9,969 bases of DNA from Methylotetracoccus sp. (GCA_025458755.1 JALORT010000036.1:1-9969), one strand, 5' to 3'. Positions 1-7,851 are shown, numbered from the stretch's first letter. The notes: generated from the letters alone by a model not told the origin. Translations and numbers: made by a program.

Positions 1-72
1 TTTTTCCATCTCCCGTTCGATGCGGGACCAGTACGCCGGGGAAATGTCCAGTTGGCGGTCGAAGTCGTTCAT
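1..72 (-). CDS. Possible 5' end of a minus-strand gene running off the left edge
   Basis: Read on the minus strand from an ATG at 72-70, the frame stays open to the window edge. It encodes 24 residues, starting MNDFDRQLD and then ISPAYWSRIEREMEK. The ISPAYWSRIERE stretch resembles the recognition helix of XRE-type helix-turn-helix repressors (compare the common S-x-x-Y-L-S-x-I-E-R-G pattern). Such a helix normally sits 20 to 30 residues into the domain, so either the true start is farther upstream or the gene is truncated. The same frame upstream of 72 is open back to a stop near 130. A weak purine stretch (GAAGGG) lies about 9 bases before the ATG. The fragment is too short to assign a function. 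Confidence 0.25.
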   Translation of the reverse strand, partial: MNDFDRQLDISPAYWSRIEREMEK

Positions 73-326
73 CAAGATGCCCTTCGCCTCGCGTTTCCAC
101 CGGCGGCGTCCAGTCCACTAACCGCCCGTTGGAATCCCGACCACAAGGATGAGCTCGCCGCCGAAAACGGGAAGTGCCGATAAATTTTGCCATGGGCTCG
201 ACGATCCCACGGGCTGGTCATCCCGGAGATCCAACCAGGGCATCGAGCCGACGTACCCGACGTTGCAGTTCATCACGGGTCATGAAGCGGTCGACCCATC
301 CCACCAAGAATGAAGGACAGGGCGCC

Positions 327-563
327 GTGAACCTTCCGGAATGGATCGAGGGTGCAGCGGCCTGGCCAACCCTCAGAACCGTCATCCATGGCGCCTTTGT
401 CTTGCTCCTGGTGACGACGGCGAGAAGGATGCTGGTCCGCCAGGCACCGGCGTTCAGCGGGCGGTTCAAATTTCTGTTCGGTGGTTGGGTCCTGCTGTTT
501 GCCGCGTTGTTGGTGTATCAGTCCACCTCGCAACTGACCGGCATGCTGCGTCCGGAAGCTAAG
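327..563 (+). pseudogene. Small two-helix membrane protein ORF, 3' end replaced
   Basis: I prefer a GTG start at 327, preceded by AAGGAC at 313-318. The frame encodes NLPEWIEGAAAWPTL, then a hydrophobic segment around residues 17-30 (HGAFVLLLVTTA). A basic loop (RRMLVRQ) follows, and then a second hydrophobic segment around 49-62 (FLFGGWVLLFAALLVYQ). This looks like a small inner-membrane protein with two helices; I do not recognise the family. Near 560 the coding signal moves to the next frame, which carries a recombinase-like tail. The open frame past 563 (to 818) is therefore probably out-of-frame read-through. It may be a small gene fused by deletion to the mobile remnant, or chance hydrophobic sequence in decayed DNA. 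Confidence 0.3.
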
Positions 564-717
564 TCTGCTGGCGCCGGACCTCATTGCGCTCATTATGGCA
601 GGACGACAGCCGCCTTCCTTGACGCTGCGCTGGCTGCAGCGGCATCCCCTGCCGGTCGAGTGGTCGGCGCAACGCGAACGGTTGGCGCGATTCCGCGAGG
701 AAGCCGACGATGGCTAA
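559..717 (+). pseudogene. C-terminal remnant of a serine-recombinase-family protein
   Basis: In this frame 52 codons end at TAA 715-717. They read LSLLAPDLIALIMAGRQP, then PSLTLRWLQRHPLPVEWSAQR. This matches from memory the C-terminal tail of many phage-type serine recombinases, with the pattern 'apdIveaIlxGxqPxxLtxxxLxxxxPLPxxWxeQrrxLgf'. That tail follows a helix-turn-helix and ends the protein. No catalytic resolvase domain, DNA-binding core or start codon is present, so only the tail survives. The ATG of the next coding stretch (710) overlaps the end by 8 bases, which looks like an original translational coupling. The family call rests on pattern memory and was not searched. Confidence 0.45.
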
Positions 718-1167
718 ACCCAAGCGAGGACGGGTCACTGGGAAGGTCGTCACCACCCACATCCCCTCCCCCGCCGGCGGCGTTCGGTTCGAGACTTTTA
801 TCCCCTGGACCTTGGTGAAGCGCCGGGCCCGGGGAAGTCATCACGCCGATCGAGGCGCCGACGGCGTTTCAGGACGAGGTTCGAACGGGCAACGAACAAC
901 GAAAACGCGATCAACACTCTCCCCTGCTCCGCGCGGTGGGGCTCTCTCACTATTGGCAGCAACTACTCGATGACGGGAGGTTCACCCTTTAGCCGGCCCT
1001 GGTCCCTGACGGAGATTGCAGCGGCGGAGGGAATGGACGTGGGACGGGTGAGCCGCATCATTCGGCTGGCGCAACTCTCGCCGGAGATTGTGACAGCGTG
1101 CCTCGGCGGAAGCGCTGACCGGGAAACTCTGCTGGCGGCTGCCCGCCATGCAGCGCCCCTTGATTGA
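710..1167 (+). pseudogene. Frameshifted helix-turn-helix-like protein of a recombinase cassette
   Basis: Three consecutive frames together read as one protein of about 150 residues. Frame one (from ATG 710) gives MAKPKRGRVTGKVVTTHIP, SPAGGVRFETFIPWTLVKRR. After a shift near 830 the next frame gives GEVITPIEAPTAFQDEV, then SPLLRAVGLSHYWQQLLDDGRFT. It stops at the TAG ending near 992. A second shift near 985 restores SLTEIAAAEGMDVGRVSRII, RLAQLSPEIVTACL to a TGA at 1165-1167. The last part is a helix-turn-helix similar in layout to the tails of phage-type recombinases. I recall small proteins of this pattern beside serine recombinases and DUF2924 proteins in proteobacterial mobile elements. Two frameshifts make it non-functional unless the assembly is wrong. 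Confidence is good that this is a broken coding region and moderate for the family. Confidence 0.5.
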
Positions 1168-1545
1168 ACTCTCCAACGGTTGGCAGGGCGGCGCTGGTAC
1201 CCATGACGTCGTCCGGGGCGGACGCGCGACGGGCTCGCACGGTTCCATCAACGACATTGCTGGCATTGACCACCCCCTGACGCTGATCTTCACGAGTGGC
1301 CGTTTCGACGGCACTCGGGTCACACCGCCGACGTCGCACTGCCACCTTCCGGTGTGCCATGCAGCGTACCGGTGAGCCGGCGATCCGCGGTGTCTCGGCC
1401 GAGGTCCGCGCCACATCGTTGACAGGAACGGGCCCCAAAACGCATCCTCTGTGCGGTATGGGCGTAGTCGCCCAGCGACTTTTTGCATCATCCCTGGTTG
1501 ACGTCGCTTGGCGTGAGGCTGAGTCGGCAGCCTGAGATTTGGCAC
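1168..1545 (+). other. Unassigned stretch between the decayed cassette and the transpeptidase gene
   Basis: There are open frames on both strands, but none shows a recognisable motif, a good start site or a composition that favours one frame. I see no clear terminator or tRNA. The promoter of the downstream transpeptidase gene should lie here, but I could not find a convincing -35/-10 pair. Confidence 0.4.
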
Positions 1546-1550
1546 GGAGA
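1546..1550 (+). promoter_or_regulatory. Ribosome-binding site deciding the transpeptidase start
   Basis: GGAGA lies 9 bases before the ATG at 1560. This favours that ATG over the TTG/GTG-type upstream extension in the same frame (from 1539). The choice also puts a clean signal peptide at the N-terminus. Confidence 0.6.
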
Positions 1551-1559
1551 CGAATTGCG

Positions 1560-2303
1560 ATGCGCCTGTTCTCTGTTCTGATGACCTCTTGGGCATTCTT
1601 CATACCATCGGCACTGCATGCCCAGAACTGTCCGGCCCTGCTGGAGAATACACGCCGCTTGGTGCTCGTCACGTTCGGCACGATGTCTTCGTCGACCGCG
1701 GCGCTGCGCTTGTTCGAGCGCGCGCACGCGGGTGGTGCTTGGCGACTTCTGCAGCCCGCTGAACCGGCAGTCCTCGGAGTCAACGGCGCCGCGTGGGGCC
1801 ATGGATTTCATCACCTCGGGGGCCCAGGCGATGCGGTGAAACGGGAAGGCGACAAGCGGACACCGGCCGGCATCTTCGCGTTCGGACCGCCTTTTGGCTT
1901 TGCCCCGTCGGCGCTCCCGCGTTACCTGCAGCTCAAGCCCGACACCGTGTGCGTCGACGACCCCACTTCCAGCGCCTACAACACCATCACCTCGCACCAC
2001 AACGTCAGTCAACGAGTGAGCGTGGAATCGATGCACGCCGGCCCCCTCTATCGGCGCGGGCTTGTCGTCCGCTATCCCACCGATACGGCGACGCGCGCCG
2101 GATCGTGCATTTTCATTCACGTTTGGAAGAGTCCGACCAGCGGCACCGCTGGCTGTATCGCGCTACCCGAGGCGCGAGTCGCCGCGCTCCAGACATTCGC
2201 TCGACAACCCGGCGCGGTGCTTGCGGTGTTGCCCGAGACGGCAGTAGAGCCTCTGACACAGTGCCTCCCCCCCGCCGCAAAGAAACCGATGGGCGACTCA
2301 TAG
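1560..2303 (+). CDS. Secreted YkuD-type L,D-transpeptidase-like protein
   Basis: The protein has 247 residues. It probably forms or exchanges peptidoglycan cross-links, or acts on wall peptides, in the periplasm through an active-site cysteine. Residues 1-21 (MRLFSVLMTSWAFFIPSALHA) form a signal peptide with probable cleavage after LHA. Residues 96-104 (EGDKRTPAG) match the G-D-x-x-T-P-x-G motif of the family. GSCIFIHVWKSPTSGTAGC (181-199) carries the catalytic pair, H187 in IFIH and C199 in the G-T-A-G-C motif. The layout fits the COG3786-like YkuD group, which is larger and more divergent than the ErfK/YbiS type. I see no LysM or other wall-binding domain. All key residues are present and there is no frameshift. 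The broken antiporter follows after 46 bases on the same strand, so the two may once have been co-transcribed. The family call is firm; the substrate is inferred. Confidence 0.85.
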   Translation: MRLFSVLMTSWAFFIPSALHAQNCPALLENTRRLVLVTFGTMSSSTAALRLFERAHAGGAWRLLQPAEPAVLGVNGAAWGHGFHHLGGPGDAVKREGDKRTPAGIFAFGPPFGFAPSALPRYLQLKPDTVCVDDPTSSAYNTITSHHNVSQRVSVESMHAGPLYRRGLVVRYPTDTATRAGSCIFIHVWKSPTSGTAGCIALPEARVAALQTFARQPGAVLAVLPETAVEPLTQCLPPAAKKPMGDS

Positions 2304-2338
2304 AGGAACGGGATCACGTGTGCGGGCGGGTCAAGTCG

Positions 2339-2345
2339 AAGGAGG
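2339..2345 (+). promoter_or_regulatory. Strong ribosome-binding site for a TTG start
   Basis: A near-perfect AAGGAGG is followed 4 bases later by TTG (2350-2352). This supports translation of the antiporter from TTG and not from the GTG at 2320, which has no comparable site. Starting at 2350 also matches the usual CPA1 N-terminus (M-x-x-F-T-x-x-x-x-L followed directly by helix 1). Confidence 0.6.
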
Positions 2346-2349
2346 GCCT

Positions 2350-3215
2350 TTGGATACCTTTACGGCAGTGGCATGCCTATTCGGCATCGCCGTCATCCTG
2401 AGTTTCGTTAACGAACGCTATCTCCGCTTTCAGCACGACATCGGCCTGTTGCTGTTGGCCTGCCTGACCACCGGGGGGCTGCGGGTCCTGGAACTCTTCG
2501 TCCCTTCCGGGGCTGTCGGCCTGTTGCAGCAACTTACCCAGTCATTCAACCTGAATGATACCCTGCTCAAGGGCGTGCTCTGCTTCTTGCTGTTTCGCGG
2601 CAGCACACGAGTCAGTTGGGTGGCGCTTCGCGGGCAACGATGGCTGGTGCTTTGGTTGGCCTTCGCGGGCACGGCAGCGGCGTGTCTGTTCACCGGCGTA
2701 TTGGTCTATGGCGGCCTTTCAGCCTTCGGCATTGTGGTGACTCTGTCCCAGGCGCTGCTGTTCGGGGCACTGATCGCGGCCACCGATCCGGTGGCCGCGC
2801 TGGCGATCCTCTCGACGATTGGCCTGCCCAAGCCACTGGAGACGGTGGTCGATGGCGAATCCCTGTTGAATGACGGCGTAGCCGTCCTCTTCTTCACCAT
2901 CTTCGCCGGCACGGCGATCAGTGGCGGGCACGCCAGTCTGGCCGACGCCGGCTCCATTTTCGTGCGAGAGGTCTTGGGCGGAGCGACCATGGGCGTGGCT
3001 GGCTGGTCCTCCATTAACTGATGCTCCGATCAAACGCCTACTGCACCAGTCTGCTCGTCTCGTTGGGGACCGTGGCGTCTATGTACGCGGCCTCGCAGCA
3101 TCTGGATATCTCGGGACCAATCGCCACCGTGGTGGCCGGCCTATTGCAAGGAATCGGTCACGCGGCTGCGGGCTCACCCGGACCTTTCCATGCCTCTCCG
3201 GTTGCCACAGGTTAG
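2350..3215 (+). pseudogene. CPA1-type Na+/H+ antiporter, frameshifted and truncated
   Basis: This is the N-terminal half of an NhaP-like monovalent cation/proton antiporter of the inner membrane, which would exchange Na+ or K+ for H+. From the TTG at 2350, 223 codons contain several membrane helices and the transport core: AATDPVAALAI (D146 in the T-D-P motif) and DGESLLNDGVAVLF (N174-D175). These are the hallmark ion-binding residues of the family. The frame ends at TGA 3019-3021. Adding one base near 3018 restores INLMLRSNAYCTSLLVSL and then HLDISGPIATVVAGLL, which is the expected next helix pair. Similarity then ends near 3146, and the frame stops at 3215. Only about 265 residues of a family that usually has 390 or more are present. 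One frameshift could be a sequencing error, but the missing C-terminal helices cannot be explained that way. Confidence 0.75.
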
Positions 3216-3466
3216 TCGGGGTTCGCCGGACGCGGGCTCGCCGCGCCCCATCGTACAGATCCCGGTCGAATGGTGTTGGGGCCAGGGGATCCTCCATGCT
3301 GCCACAGTAAAATTTGTGGCCTCACCCTCCCGGGCACATTTCTGCGTAAAGATCCGCGGAACCGGCAAGCGCCCCATTTCGGAATTGCATTCGAGCGGCG
3401 TCTGGACGACGCAGAGGCGCTCGCTCATGAACCCGGTGACCATGGATGGAACCCGCGGTGCCGTCA
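3216..3466. other. Unassigned stretch, open in several frames on both strands
   Basis: No stop interrupts several frames here. On the plus strand one frame is open from 3190 to 3552, and another from 3270 to 3485. On the minus strand one is open from 3470 back to 3174. No ribosome-binding site or recognised domain picks one frame. Antiporter similarity has already ended, and the ATPase stop codon is at 3467-3469, so this separates two convergent genes. No T-run terminator hairpin is visible for either. Confidence 0.35.
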
Positions 3467-6121
3467 TCACGCCTCATCCCGGTAAATCCAACCGCGCCGG
3501 CGCAGCCACTTTTCGGCTTCCACCACAAAAAAGACGACCGACGAAAGCGTGAGACAGACCAGCAACTCTTCGAGACTCAAGGCCTCGGTCTTGAAGATGG
3601 GCTGCAGCACCGGCAGATACAACACCGCGATCTGCAGCGCGAAGGTCAGGAGCGTTGCACCCAACAGCGCCAAGTTGGAGAACAGCCCTTGGGTGAACAG
3701 CGAATCCCGTTCCGAACGGATGGCCAGCACATGCCCCATTTGCGACAGGGTCAGCACGGTGAAGACCATGCTCTGCCAATGAGCCGAGCCGGTGAAATAC
3801 GCCCAACCCTGCGCAAACAGCGAAACACCGCCCATCAGCAGGCCGATCCAGAGAATGTGCTGCCACATTCCGTGCGCAAAGATGCTTTCCTGCGGCGCGC
3901 GCGGCGGCCGCTGCATGACGCCGCGTTCCTCGGGTTCGACCGCCAGAGCCAGACCCGGTAGTCCGTCGGTGACCAGGTTGATCCACAGGATATGGATCGG
4001 CAGCAAGGGAATCGGCAGACCGAGGAACGGGGCCAGAAACAGCGTCCAGATCTCCGCCGAGTTGCTGGTCATGGTGTATTTGATGAATTTGCGGATATTG
4101 TCGAAAATGCGCCGCCCCTCGCGGACCGCGGCGACGATTGTGGCGAAATTGTCGTCCAACAACACCATGTGCGAGGCTTCCCGCGCCACGTCGGTACCGA
4201 TCGTGCCCATGGCTACGCCGATGTTGGCGGAACGCAGGGCCGGCGCATCGTTGACGCCGTCCCCGGTCATCGCCACAAAGTCGCCTTTGTCCTGAAGCGC
4301 CCGGACGATCTTGATCTTCTGCTCCGGCGCCACGCGGGCATAGACCCGGATTTCCTCGACTTTCTTCTCGAATTCCGGGAGGCTTAGACGCGCCAGCTGC
4401 TGACCCGTCAGCACTTCGTCGTGAGCAGCGGCGATTCCCAGCCGCATGGCGATGGCCTTGGCGGTCGCCGGATGATCGCCGGTAATCATGACCGGCACAA
4501 TCCCTGCGCTTTTGCACAATCTCACCGCCTCTTCCGCCTCGGGGCGCGGCGGGTCCATCAGGCCGACCAGTCCCAGGAAACACAGGTCCCTTTCAATCTC
4601 ATCGGGGCTGCGCATGGACGGCGGCTCGGCGAAGGAACGGAATCCCAGTGCCAGCACCCGCAGCCCCTCTTCGGCCATCCGCTCTGCGACCGCCAGGATT
4701 GCATCGCCGTCGAGCGGTTCCGTCGCCTCGCCGGCCCATTGACTCACGCATCGGGGCAGCACGCTCTCGGGTGCGCCTTTGGCATAAGCGATGATCTCGG
4801 CGTGTTCCCGGTGCAGGGTCGTCATGAGCTTACGCTCGGAATCGAAGGGGATTTCATCCAGACGCGGGAACTCCTTGACCAGATTTGCGCCTTCATAGCC
4901 CGCAGCGCGGGCGGCTTCATACAAGGCGATCTCCGTCGGATCGCCCAGCAGATGCTCGCCTTCCTCCGGATGCGCGTCGTTGTTCAGGGCGAGCGCCCGC
5001 AGCAGCCGAGATGGAAAATCAGGAGTGACTGCGGCAAACCGGTGGGCTCGGAAATAGAAGGCTTCGGCGCGCATGCGGTTCTGCGTCAGGGTGCCGGTCT
5101 TGTCGGAGCAGATGAAGGTCACCGACCCCAAGGTTTCCACCGCGGGCAAGCGGCGAATCAGCGCCTTCTTCCGAACCATGCGGCGCGCCCCGAGTGCCAG
5201 CGAGATCGTCGCCACGGCGGGTAAGGCCTCCGGGATCGCAGCCACGGCCAGGCTGATGGCGGTCAGGAACATCAGCATCGGGGGTTCGCCCCGCAGCAGG
5301 CCCACTGCGAAAACTATGGCGCAGACGGCCAATACCAACAGCGCCAGGCGTTTGCCGAAGCGAGCCAGGCGTAGCTGCAGCGGAGTCTTCCCCTCCTTTT
5401 CCCGGCGCAGCATTTGCGCGATCTTGCCGATTTCGGTCTCCATACCGGTCGCGATGACGATGCCGAGCGCCCGGCCGTAGGTCGCGATGGTGCCCTTATA
5501 GGCCATATTCGTGCGATCGCCGAGCGGCGATTCCAGCTTACGGATCACATCCCGGGATTTCTCGACCGGCTGGGATTCGCCGGTCAGCGCGGCCTCCTCC
5601 ACCTTGAGCCGCGCGACGTCCAGCAACTTGAGATCGGCCGGGACGATATTGCCGGCCTCGAGAAGGACAGCATCTCCTGGAACCAGTTCATGTGAAGTGA
5701 CGGTTTGAGTTTGTCCGTTCCGCACCACACGGGCGGTCGGACTGGCCATGCGCTGGAGTGCGGCTACCGCCCGTTCCGCGCGGAATTCCTGGACAAAGCC
5801 GATCAGCGCATTCAGCACGACAATGACGAGGATGGCGATGGTATCGGTCAGATCGCCGATCAGTCCTGACACCAGGCCGGCCAGGATCAACACCACGATC
5901 ATGAAATCGGCGAATTGCCCGAAAAACATCCGGATCGGACCACGCCGCCGCTCTTCGCGAATGGCATTCGGGCCAAAAACCTCGAGGCGTTCCTGCGCCT
6001 CTTCATGACTCAGCCCCTTGTCGGGATCGACGCGCAGCCAGGCAGTCGTCTGCCAGGGCTCTAGGAGATGCCAAGGCGGAATGGCAAGGTGCTGTTGGGG
6101 ATTCGGCTTTTGCCTGGTCAT
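3467..6121 (-). CDS. P2A-type cation-transporting ATPase, calcium-type
   Basis: This 884-residue inner-membrane pump uses ATP to export a cation, most likely Ca2+. Domains in order are an N-terminal cation ATPase region (~15-85), helices M1-M2 (~70-111), and an actuator domain with T180-G-E-S. M3-M4 carries I-P-E298-A-L-P, then the phosphorylation site D340-K-T-G-T-L-T. The nucleotide domain has K448-G-A-P-E. The hinge motifs are T547-G-D-H-P-A-T and T619-G-D-G-V-N-D, and M5-M10 follow. Side chains that bind Ca2+ in SERCA are kept: E298 in M4, N687 and E690 in M5 (SNSAE), and N715, T718 and D719 in M6 (NLVTD). Na+ or Mn2+ remains possible. I chose the ATG at 6121 because MTRQKP leads directly into the family N-terminus. 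The frame is open to 6343, and ATGs at 6166 and 6217 are alternatives, but the upstream residues look non-family. No strong ribosome-binding site precedes 6121. The gene is complete and convergent with the antiporter remnant. Confidence 0.9.
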   Translation of the reverse strand: MTRQKPNPQQHLAIPPWHLLEPWQTTAWLRVDPDKGLSHEEAQERLEVFGPNAIREERRRGPIRMFFGQFADFMIVVLILAGLVSGLIGDLTDTIAILVIVVLNALIGFVQEFRAERAVAALQRMASPTARVVRNGQTQTVTSHELVPGDAVLLEAGNIVPADLKLLDVARLKVEEAALTGESQPVEKSRDVIRKLESPLGDRTNMAYKGTIATYGRALGIVIATGMETEIGKIAQMLRREKEGKTPLQLRLARFGKRLALLVLAVCAIVFAVGLLRGEPPMLMFLTAISLAVAAIPEALPAVATISLALGARRMVRKKALIRRLPAVETLGSVTFICSDKTGTLTQNRMRAEAFYFRAHRFAAVTPDFPSRLLRALALNNDAHPEEGEHLLGDPTEIALYEAARAAGYEGANLVKEFPRLDEIPFDSERKLMTTLHREHAEIIAYAKGAPESVLPRCVSQWAGEATEPLDGDAILAVAERMAEEGLRVLALGFRSFAEPPSMRSPDEIERDLCFLGLVGLMDPPRPEAEEAVRLCKSAGIVPVMITGDHPATAKAIAMRLGIAAAHDEVLTGQQLARLSLPEFEKKVEEIRVYARVAPEQKIKIVRALQDKGDFVAMTGDGVNDAPALRSANIGVAMGTIGTDVAREASHMVLLDDNFATIVAAVREGRRIFDNIRKFIKYTMTSNSAEIWTLFLAPFLGLPIPLLPIHILWINLVTDGLPGLALAVEPEERGVMQRPPRAPQESIFAHGMWQHILWIGLLMGGVSLFAQGWAYFTGSAHWQSMVFTVLTLSQMGHVLAIRSERDSLFTQGLFSNLALLGATLLTFALQIAVLYLPVLQPIFKTEALSLEELLVCLTLSSVVFFVVEAEKWLRRRGWIYRDEA

Positions 6122-6528
6122 GGAGGTGAAATGTTCGGTCGCGGCGCGAATACGGAATGCGTGCATTATCGGCTGCCGCCCGCCTGTTGTTAAGGAACGA
6201 CTGCGAACACGCTCCATCGATCTCCGGACCAAAACCCACTGTATCGGGACAGATATAAGGGCAGCACCCGGAAGTTCGCGGCGCCCGAACCTTCGGACAA
6301 CAGGAAGTCGCAGCAGCCGATCGTGCGTACTGAAATATACCAATAACCCGGACGTGCGTTTCTGCGGAAGGTGTGCGTTCTGTCTGTTCGGCCTGCACTC
6401 GTCGAAGGCCGGCGGCCGGCTTCAGCATTCCGGCGGTTGGACAAACTCACCGTGAACGTAAAACCTCTCAAAGAAAGGAGTCGGGATAGAAATGTGGTGC
6501 GCGCATGAGTAGGTCGATCGCTTCCCAG
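6122..6528. other. Unassigned junction stretch upstream of the ATPase
   Basis: This should contain the minus-strand promoter of the ATPase, but I cannot point to convincing -35/-10 boxes. The open minus-strand frame across it continues from the transposase fragment but shows no family signal, so it is read-through. A GC-rich dyad (GCCGGC repeated around 6409-6420) is present. An orphan plus-strand ribosome-binding site is listed separately. Confidence 0.4.
6474..6512 (+). other. Orphan ribosome-binding site and start codon cut by the transposase junction
   Basis: AAAGGAG at 6474-6480 is followed 11 bases later by an ATG at 6492. That frame has only six codons (MWCAHE) before TAG at 6510-6512. 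The transposase-like sequence begins close by, near 6529. This looks like the start of a plus-strand gene whose body was removed or displaced by the IS91-type fragment. Chance is a real alternative, since AAAGGAG-ATG pairs occur at random. Confidence 0.25.
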
Positions 6529-7152
6529 GTGTTCCCAAGCCTGCATGGTTTCCACTGCTTCCGCCGGCAGCAACTCACGGCGCTGGAACAGCTTGAGTAC
6601 GTCGGCGGGTCTGCCGCTGCCCTTGGCCAGGGCACGGTCGGTCAGGCACGCCGGATGGAACCGTACCCCTTCGTCGGCCTCGCTGAACACCCCATCGATC
6701 ACGCAGCAATGGAAATGCAGGTTGGCGTTCAGCGCCGAAACGAAGCGGTGGACGACCATTTTGCCCGGAGCAAAATGGGACGTACGCAGTGCGCCCGAAG
6801 GGGGCGCGCCACGGATGGCGCGCATCAGCGTCACCGCTCCGAAACGCGCCCCGTCGGGGGCATCGTGACTACAGGAGCGCAGCGCCGCCTCGACCTCGGC
6901 GAGGAAGATCCGCAGCACCGGGTTGACCAGAGGGGTATGGTGCTGGCGCAGCCGCTTCGGCAGCGCCAGCACCCATTGCCGCACCGGTACTTGGGCAAGG
7001 ACGAGGTCCACCAAGTGCGCCGCGGTCTCGGCCATGCGGCGAGTGGTGCACGACGGGCAGACGCCCCGCCCCTTACAGGCGAAAGCGACCAGGAAGTCAT
7101 GGCTACTGTTCGCGCGGCGCGCCCGGGCAAAACCGTGGGCGAGAATGCCGCA
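6529..7152 (-). pseudogene. IS91-family transposase, N-terminal and HUH part, both ends lost
   Basis: On the minus strand family similarity starts at CGILAHGFARAR (7152) and runs through HDFLVAFACKGRGVCPSC, RRMAETAAHLVDLVL, VPVRQWVLALPKRLR and HRFVSALNANLHFHCC. It ends at AVETMQAWEH (6529). IS91-type enzymes are rolling-circle HUH transposases. The HFH of NLHFHCC is the metal-binding HUH motif. The catalytic tyrosines and the C-terminal part should follow QAWEH but are absent, so the enzyme cannot be active. The usual C-x-x-C before HDFLVAF reads R-A-N-S here, so the first zinc pair is lost, while CPSC remains. A 72-base insertion separates GAVTLM from HRF. The open frame continues at both ends (6190-7296) through unrelated sequence. 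At the 5' side the sequence abuts a hydroxylase fragment on the other strand. Confidence 0.8.
6751..6822. repeat. 72-base palindrome-rich in-frame insertion in the transposase
   Basis: Relative to the family pattern (GAVTL-I-HRFGSALN), 24 extra codons lie between GAVTLM and HRF. The insert contains CCATTTTGC (6756-6764) and its exact complement GCAAAATGG (6770-6778), a 9-base-pair stem with a 5-base loop. GCGCCC (6791-6796) pairs with GGGCGC (6802-6807). GCGCGCC (6804-6810) pairs with GGCGCGC (6817-6823), as an alternative to the previous stem. The length is a multiple of three with no stop. It therefore looks like a small palindromic repeat element inserted in frame, or a lineage-specific insertion. 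Confidence 0.55.
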
Positions 7153-7155
7153 GGT

Positions 7156-7353
7156 CAGTCGAACCTCCATGACTACCGGGTTCTCAGCATAGCTGAGATG
7201 CCGAACGTCGAGGTGTACATCGTGCCAAGTTCCGACAAGCCGACTGGCGTCGGGGAACCGGGAACGCCGGTGATCGCTCCGGCGGTCGCGAACCACCTGA
7301 GTGTGGCCACCGGCCAGCGCCTTCGCCGTCTTCCTCTGTCACTCAAAGTCTGA
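7156..7353 (+). pseudogene. C-terminal fragment of a molybdopterin-binding hydroxylase subunit
   Basis: Sixty-five codons before the TGA at 7351-7353 read QSNLHDYRVLSIAEMPNVEV, then YIVPSSDKPTGVGEPGTPVI, then APAVANHLSVATGQRLRRLP. This is the end of the large molybdenum-cofactor subunit of xanthine dehydrogenase-family enzymes, closest in pattern to isoquinoline 1-oxidoreductase or aldehyde dehydrogenase beta subunits. The G-V-G-E-P motif carries the catalytic glutamate of the family (fragment residue 34). The full subunit usually has about 700 residues or more, so over 90 percent is missing. Similarity begins within a few bases of where the opposite-strand transposase similarity ends (7152). 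This indicates a sharp recombination or deletion joint. No partner [2Fe-2S] subunit gene is present nearby. The family call is firm; the exact substrate class is not. Confidence 0.8.
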
Positions 7354-7841
7354 CCAAGTCAACCAGGCGTAACGACGCGCGGTGCGACCGAAGACACGGT
7401 AAGTGAGCCCCCGGTGCCCGCGTCCGTACACCCGCCGGGTCGAGGGTGGCTGGCTCGGAGGCGAACCACGCTGCCCCGTTTCAGGGCACGCGCCGGGGTG
7501 ACGGGCTGATCGCGTGGTTTCGTCCGCATTCCTCTCGCGCTGACGGCAGTTCCGCGCTGAATTTCCGAGCAAAATGCTGCGTTGCAATAGAGGTGTAGGT
7601 GTGATTGACTCTACGCGCGCAGGGGTGCCTGCGTGCGCAGGCGGGCCACTGCAGGGCGCTCCTCGCTCCGCGTGCACTGGCAGTCGACTGCTGCGCCCGA
7701 TCCGCGAGAGCTCGGACTATATCTGGGCGCTACTCCGTGGATGGCTGCTGAGGGAGCGATGAGCCATCGAGGTGCCCGTGCTGCGGCAATGTGGAGATTT
7801 CAGCGATTCCTTACTGAAGGTCAGTGACATCGAACATCAAC
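7354..7841. other. Unassigned stretch upstream of the outer-membrane protein gene
   Basis: I see no supported gene here. A minus-strand frame is open from 7677 to 7339 but has no recognised motif and no clear start. GCCTGCG-TG-CGCAGGC at 7627-7642 is a near-perfect inverted repeat. TTGACT at 7605-7610 and TATATC near 7718 are promoter-like hexamers, but they are not correctly spaced with each other. No tRNA-like cloverleaf was seen. Confidence 0.35.
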
Positions 7842-7851
7842 GGGAGGGAGG
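7842..7851 (+). promoter_or_regulatory. Ribosome-binding site of the outer-membrane protein gene
   Basis: GGGAGGGAGG lies directly before the ATG at 7852; its first GGGAGG has 4-base spacing. It supports this start, which also begins a clear signal peptide. Confidence 0.65.

Noticed and set aside
218..304. Minus-strand MTRDELQRRVRRLDALVGSPG as a DUF2924-type gene start
   Set aside because: It stops after 21 codons and the following frames do not continue a recognisable DUF2924 pattern.
1058..2120. Long minus-strand open frames across the transpeptidase gene and its upstream region
   Set aside because: They are antisense shadows in GC-rich DNA with no motif; the plus strand has the signal peptide and catalytic residues.
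6122..6343. N-terminal extension of the ATPase frame by 74 codons
   Set aside because: The added residues are basic and non-family and lie in the junction zone, while MTRQKP at 6121 leads directly into the usual N-terminal domain.
6505..7155. Plus-strand open frame opposite the transposase, continuous with the hydroxylase fragment
   Set aside because: Only the part after 7156 has family similarity; the rest is antisense to clear transposase coding sequence.
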